The position numbers and the translations under genes are program-made. Below the pieces are notes generated by a model, which made no database searches, was not told the origin of the DNA, and saw only the letters and a list, made by a program, of their open reading frames with translations. This document shows, piece by piece, positions 61,027 through 64,000 of a stretch of DNA of 64,000 nucleotides. How positions within the stretch are numbered: the first letter of the stretch is position 1; each line of letters opens with the position of its first letter. Origin of the DNA: RGIG464 sp045599585 (lineage in GTDB: Bacteria; Myxococcota_A; Bradymonadia; UBA4248); assembly GCA_045599585.1 (NCBI GenBank), contig JAZRWH010000069.1, forward strand, positions 1-64,000. Direction: 5' to 3'.

Positions 61027-62721
61027 ATGGCTGAGAAAAAACTAAGACCGGGTGGATTGATTGAGTTCTACCCCGAATTTAAAGACAACCATGCGTATTA
61101 CGTCGACAAGACGATGTTTATCGCACAGGTGTTGACAAATACGAGTAAAGTTCAGCTTTACACGCGCCCGCGCCGATTCGGCAAAACGCTTTCGCTCACG
61201 ACGCTTCACACCTTCCTCGCCTTTCACGATTATTTGGGCAGACCGTTTGATCCAAAGCCTTATTTTGAAGGCCGAAAGGTCATGTCCTGCGACGACGAAG
61301 TTTTGTCGCGCATGGGCAAACATCCCGTCATCTTCATGTCGCTTAAGGAATGCTGCAAGCCGACGTTTGAAGAAAGTATGAATCACTTTAAGGTAGCAGT
61401 GTCCGAGTGCCTAGGCGTCCATTACAGGACGATTCAGAGTGGTCTGAACTCAGAAGCAGACAAACTGGATTTTAAAGCGTTGGAATTGCGAAACGCTTCG
61501 CAATATGTTTATGAAAATGCTTTAAAATTATTTTCAAAATGGATTGAGCAGTCAGCAGGCGTCAAACCATACATCCTTATCGATGAATACGATGTGCCGC
61601 TGCAGACGGCATATCATTACGGATATTACGACGAAATGGTGTCGTTCATTCGTTCGTTATTCAGCAATGGCCTTAAAACCAATTCCAGCTTTGAAAAAGC
61701 CGTGCTGACCGGATGCATGCGCATTTCTAAAGAATCGATATTTACGGGATTTAATAATTTACGCGTCTATTCAATTGACTCCGAGATGGACAATGAATAC
61801 TTTGGTTTCACGCCCGATGAAGTCAAAGAAATGCTCAATTATTATGACCTGTCTGACCATTATGATGCGATTCAGGACTGGTATGACAGTTATCAATTTG
61901 GCACCAGGCATGTCTATAATCCGTTCAGCCTGGTTCAATGCGTCGATAATCTTACCCTCAATGATCCACGCGCGATTCGCTGTTACTGGACCAATTCGAG
62001 CAGCAATGATGTGATTCGCGATATGGTCGTCGAACATCCAGAGTGCCGCGATGATATCGAGAAATTGTTAAAAGGCGAGTCGATTTATAAACCGATTCAT
62101 GAATCGATGACTTACCGTGATATGCGTTCGTATCAGGATAATATCTGGACGCTGTTATATTATACGGGTTATGTCAAAAGTCTGTCGCGCCGACAAGTCG
62201 GCAATAAATGGATTCATGAAATCAGGCTCGTCAATAAAGAGATTCATGCAATATTTCCGCAATATATTGATATTTCGTTTTATAATTCCGTCGAAAAGCA
62301 GGATCTATCTGCATTTTATCAATCGATTTGGGATAAAAATGCCGATCATCTACAACGATTTGTTAATAATATCTTAGCCGTTATGGTCAGTTATTACGAT
62401 ACGCAGGAAATGTTCTACCATGGTATGATGCTCGGCATTTTGTCGAATTTATATCAGTACGAAATCAAATCAAACCGCGAAGACGGCAACGGCCGCACCG
62501 ATATCGTATTGCGCGACATGCGCGATGATCGAGCCGTCGTCTTCGAATTTAAATGGTGTGATGATAAAGACCAGCTCAAAAAATTGCCGGAAATTGCATT
62601 ACAGCAGGTTCGCGACAATAAATATGCCGAAGCGATTCATAAAGAAGGCTATCAAACGGTTTATGTGGTTGGCGTGGGTTTCTGCAAAAAGACGTGTGCG
62701 GTGATGGTCGAAGAGATGTAA
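61027..62721 (+). CDS. AAA-ATPase-like protein with C-terminal PD-(D/E)XK nuclease
   Basis: 564 residues from ATG 61027, with GAGGAGG seven bases upstream. The N-terminus is of the AAA-ATPase_like type (YYVDKTMFIAQVL, P-loop-like RPRRFGKTLSLT), then YILIDEYDVPLQTAYH as Walker B, and a C-terminal PD-(D/E)XK nuclease core (GRTDIVLRDMRDDRAVVFEF followed by KW). This architecture is widespread and multi-copy in bacteria, mostly of unknown role; defence or mobile-element links have been suggested. An N-terminal remnant of a relative lies at 23131-23414. Confidence 0.88.
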   Translation: MAEKKLRPGGLIEFYPEFKDNHAYYVDKTMFIAQVLTNTSKVQLYTRPRRFGKTLSLTTLHTFLAFHDYLGRPFDPKPYFEGRKVMSCDDEVLSRMGKHPVIFMSLKECCKPTFEESMNHFKVAVSECLGVHYRTIQSGLNSEADKLDFKALELRNASQYVYENALKLFSKWIEQSAGVKPYILIDEYDVPLQTAYHYGYYDEMVSFIRSLFSNGLKTNSSFEKAVLTGCMRISKESIFTGFNNLRVYSIDSEMDNEYFGFTPDEVKEMLNYYDLSDHYDAIQDWYDSYQFGTRHVYNPFSLVQCVDNLTLNDPRAIRCYWTNSSSNDVIRDMVVEHPECRDDIEKLLKGESIYKPIHESMTYRDMRSYQDNIWTLLYYTGYVKSLSRRQVGNKWIHEIRLVNKEIHAIFPQYIDISFYNSVEKQDLSAFYQSIWDKNADHLQRFVNNILAVMVSYYDTQEMFYHGMMLGILSNLYQYEIKSNREDGNGRTDIVLRDMRDDRAVVFEFKWCDDKDQLKKLPEIALQQVRDNKYAEAIHKEGYQTVYVVGVGFCKKTCAVMVEEM

Positions 62722-62819
62722 AGGTGACTAAGGTTAGTGGTGAGGATGCACAATATCACATAGTGCTATAACCAGAGTTTTTTGATAAATATCAAATCAT
62801 CTATAAGGAATAAATAGAG

Positions 62820-62882
62820 ATGAAGTCAGTAATTTTAAAAATGCTAACCGGGGGGGGGCAAAAAGTATGCCATAACGCATAA
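62820..62882 (+). CDS. Tiny leader-like frame containing a G9 run
   Basis: ATG at 62820 with AAGGA nine bases upstream opens 20 codons (MKSVILKMLTGGGQKVCHNA) through a run of nine G residues (62850-62858) and stops at TAA 62880. With one G fewer the frame stays open to a TGA (then overlapping as TGATG) at the start of the PLD-helicase gene. It may be a leader peptide or nothing; support is weak. Confidence 0.3.
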   Translation: MKSVILKMLTGGGQKVCHNA

Positions 62883-62945
62883 TTTATTTTATAATTCCTC
62901 TGATGGTTCGCACCTGCACCTTCTCCAGTCTGAGGAGGTGGCGTG

Positions 62946-64000
62946 ATGAGTACGAAATTCTTCACCAATGCTTCCGGAAATTCCCTGTTTGATAAGTTGA
63001 AAGGCATATCTAACAATATGCCTAACTTTGACCTGTTTTGCGCAGCCGTTGGTTATTTTAGGGCATCGGGGTATTTCAAAATCCGAAAAGAACTTGAGAA
63101 TGTTCCTGAAATTCGGGTACTCGTCGGCATTAATGTCGACAAACTATTTGCAAGACATCAGTCAAATGCTTCTAAACAAGGAAATCTATTCAATACCACC
63201 CCAGACGATGTCCGAAAACAATATATTAATGAGTTTATCCAGGATGTAAAAGACGCTGGATACAGTGCAGAAATTGAAGATGGCATTATACAACTGGCAG
63301 AAGATTTAAAATCAGGCCGATTGAAGATGAAGGCTCACCCAGATCATAATCTTCATGCTAAATTCTATTTATGTCTGCCAAAAAATTTTAATGAAAATAC
63401 TGATGGCTGGGTCATCATGGGCTCATCTAACCTTTCAGAACAAGGTCTGGGGCTGACTCAACCGCCACGATATGAACTCAACGTCGCCATGAAAGACTTC
63501 GATGACGTGAACTTCTGCTGTGAAGAGTTCGAAAAATTGTGGAAGGAAGGTGTCGATATCCGTCCGGAAGACGTAGATAACGCAACCAATCAAACCCACC
63601 TCGCACAGGTTACGCCCTACGAACTTTATATGAAGCTGCTCATCGAGTGGTTTGGCGAACTCGTTGAAGACGATTTCACCATCGATATGCCCGACGGCTA
63701 TAAAGACCTCAAATATCAACAGGATGCAGCCAGTCAAGGCTTTCAGCTCATGATGAAGCACAACGGTTTTATCCTTGCCGACGTCGTCGGTCTTGGAAAA
63801 ACGATCGTTGCCGCAATTATTGCCCGTCGCTTCCGCGAAGTGAATGGCAATTATACAAATATCCTTGTCGTATGTCCGCCTGCCGTTCGCCCGGGATGGG
63901 AAAAAACATTCAAATCCTTTGGACTAAGAAAACGCACGCATTACATAACTAGCGGCAGCCTCGACAAAGTGATTAATGTAAAAGACAATTATTATGACAA
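62946..64000 (+). CDS. PLD-like and SNF2-type helicase protein, cut by the right edge
   Basis: At least 351 residues from ATG 62946, with GAGGAGG six bases upstream; the frame is open to the window end. The N-terminal ~190 residues match a phospholipase D-like domain (LHAKFYL and GSSNLSEQGL as the HxK...N catalytic block). Around residue 265 a superfamily 2 helicase starts with YQQDAASQGF (Q-motif-like), ADVVGLGKTIVAAI (Walker A) and ILVVCPPAVRPGWEK. Such PLD-helicase proteins are about 1000 residues and are often found with methyltransferases in restriction/defence islands. Here the next genes are out of view. Confidence 0.85.
   Translation, partial: MSTKFFTNASGNSLFDKLKGISNNMPNFDLFCAAVGYFRASGYFKIRKELENVPEIRVLVGINVDKLFARHQSNASKQGNLFNTTPDDVRKQYINEFIQDVKDAGYSAEIEDGIIQLAEDLKSGRLKMKAHPDHNLHAKFYLCLPKNFNENTDGWVIMGSSNLSEQGLGLTQPPRYELNVAMKDFDDVNFCCEEFEKLWKEGVDIRPEDVDNATNQTHLAQVTPYELYMKLLIEWFGELVEDDFTIDMPDGYKDLKYQQDAASQGFQLMMKHNGFILADVVGLGKTIVAAIIARRFREVNGNYTNILVVCPPAVRPGWEKTFKSFGLRKRTHYITSGSLDKVINVKDNYYD

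Overview
The window looks like a chromosomal segment from a Myxococcota-type (former Deltaproteobacteria) bacterium with moderate G+C. This is inferred from gene content: many outer-membrane lipoproteins with cysteine-rich repeats, OmpA proteins with thrombospondin type 3-like calcium repeats, two eukaryote-like Ser/Thr kinases (one fused to an ATPase/TPR sensor), and a PilZ-like domain of the Myxococcus paralogous type. No rRNA, phage or recognisable transposase gene is present. A lipoprotein serpin fits a host-associated or predatory life, but that is inference.

Layout. 0-10 kb: serpin lipoprotein, small HExxH membrane protein, a giant double AAA+ ATPase, a TSP3/OmpA outer-membrane protein, a CPBP protease overlapping recO. 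10-20 kb: cysteine-rich lipoprotein, VKOR-DsbA disulfide enzyme, single-chain L-serine dehydratase with an unusual N-terminal extension, two lipoproteins, gpmI. 20-30 kb: two large paralogous surface lipoproteins flank an MmeI-like restriction-modification gene split by a CAAT repeat and carrying a REP-like element. 30-38 kb: DUF4398 lipoprotein, OmpA lipoprotein, outer-membrane barrel protein, 1.3-kaa kinase/ATPase/TPR protein. 38-50 kb: zinc-ribbon protein and amidase-like protein, lipoprotein, tandem initiator tRNA-Met genes, a response-regulator operon, rnc, a second Ser/Thr kinase, an acidic coiled-coil protein, a P-loop protein, murA. 50-60 kb: AT-rich island with a cysteine-rich lipoprotein and small mobile elements, then a minus-strand block (EF-G, PilZ-like protein, lidless Hsp70, unknown partner). 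60-64 kb: AAA-ATPase/PD-(D/E)XK protein and the start of a PLD-helicase protein running off the end.

The most striking signals are non-coding. (1) A REP-like family carries a GTAG foot and a stem with a conserved bulged G; each copy has a different inner palindrome that nevertheless stays self-complementary. (2) A MITE-like family has 12-bp terminal inverted repeats, one copy with a perfect 9-bp target duplication. (3) A tract of six CAAT units sits exactly where the restriction-modification gene changes frame; losing one unit or gaining two would restore a 1118-residue enzyme, the signature of a phase-variable switch. (4) A G9 run lies just upstream of the PLD-helicase gene. Single-residue oddities include MurA with Asp for the active-site Cys and EF-G with Asp for the catalytic His.

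All family assignments are from reading the sequence; no search was run.
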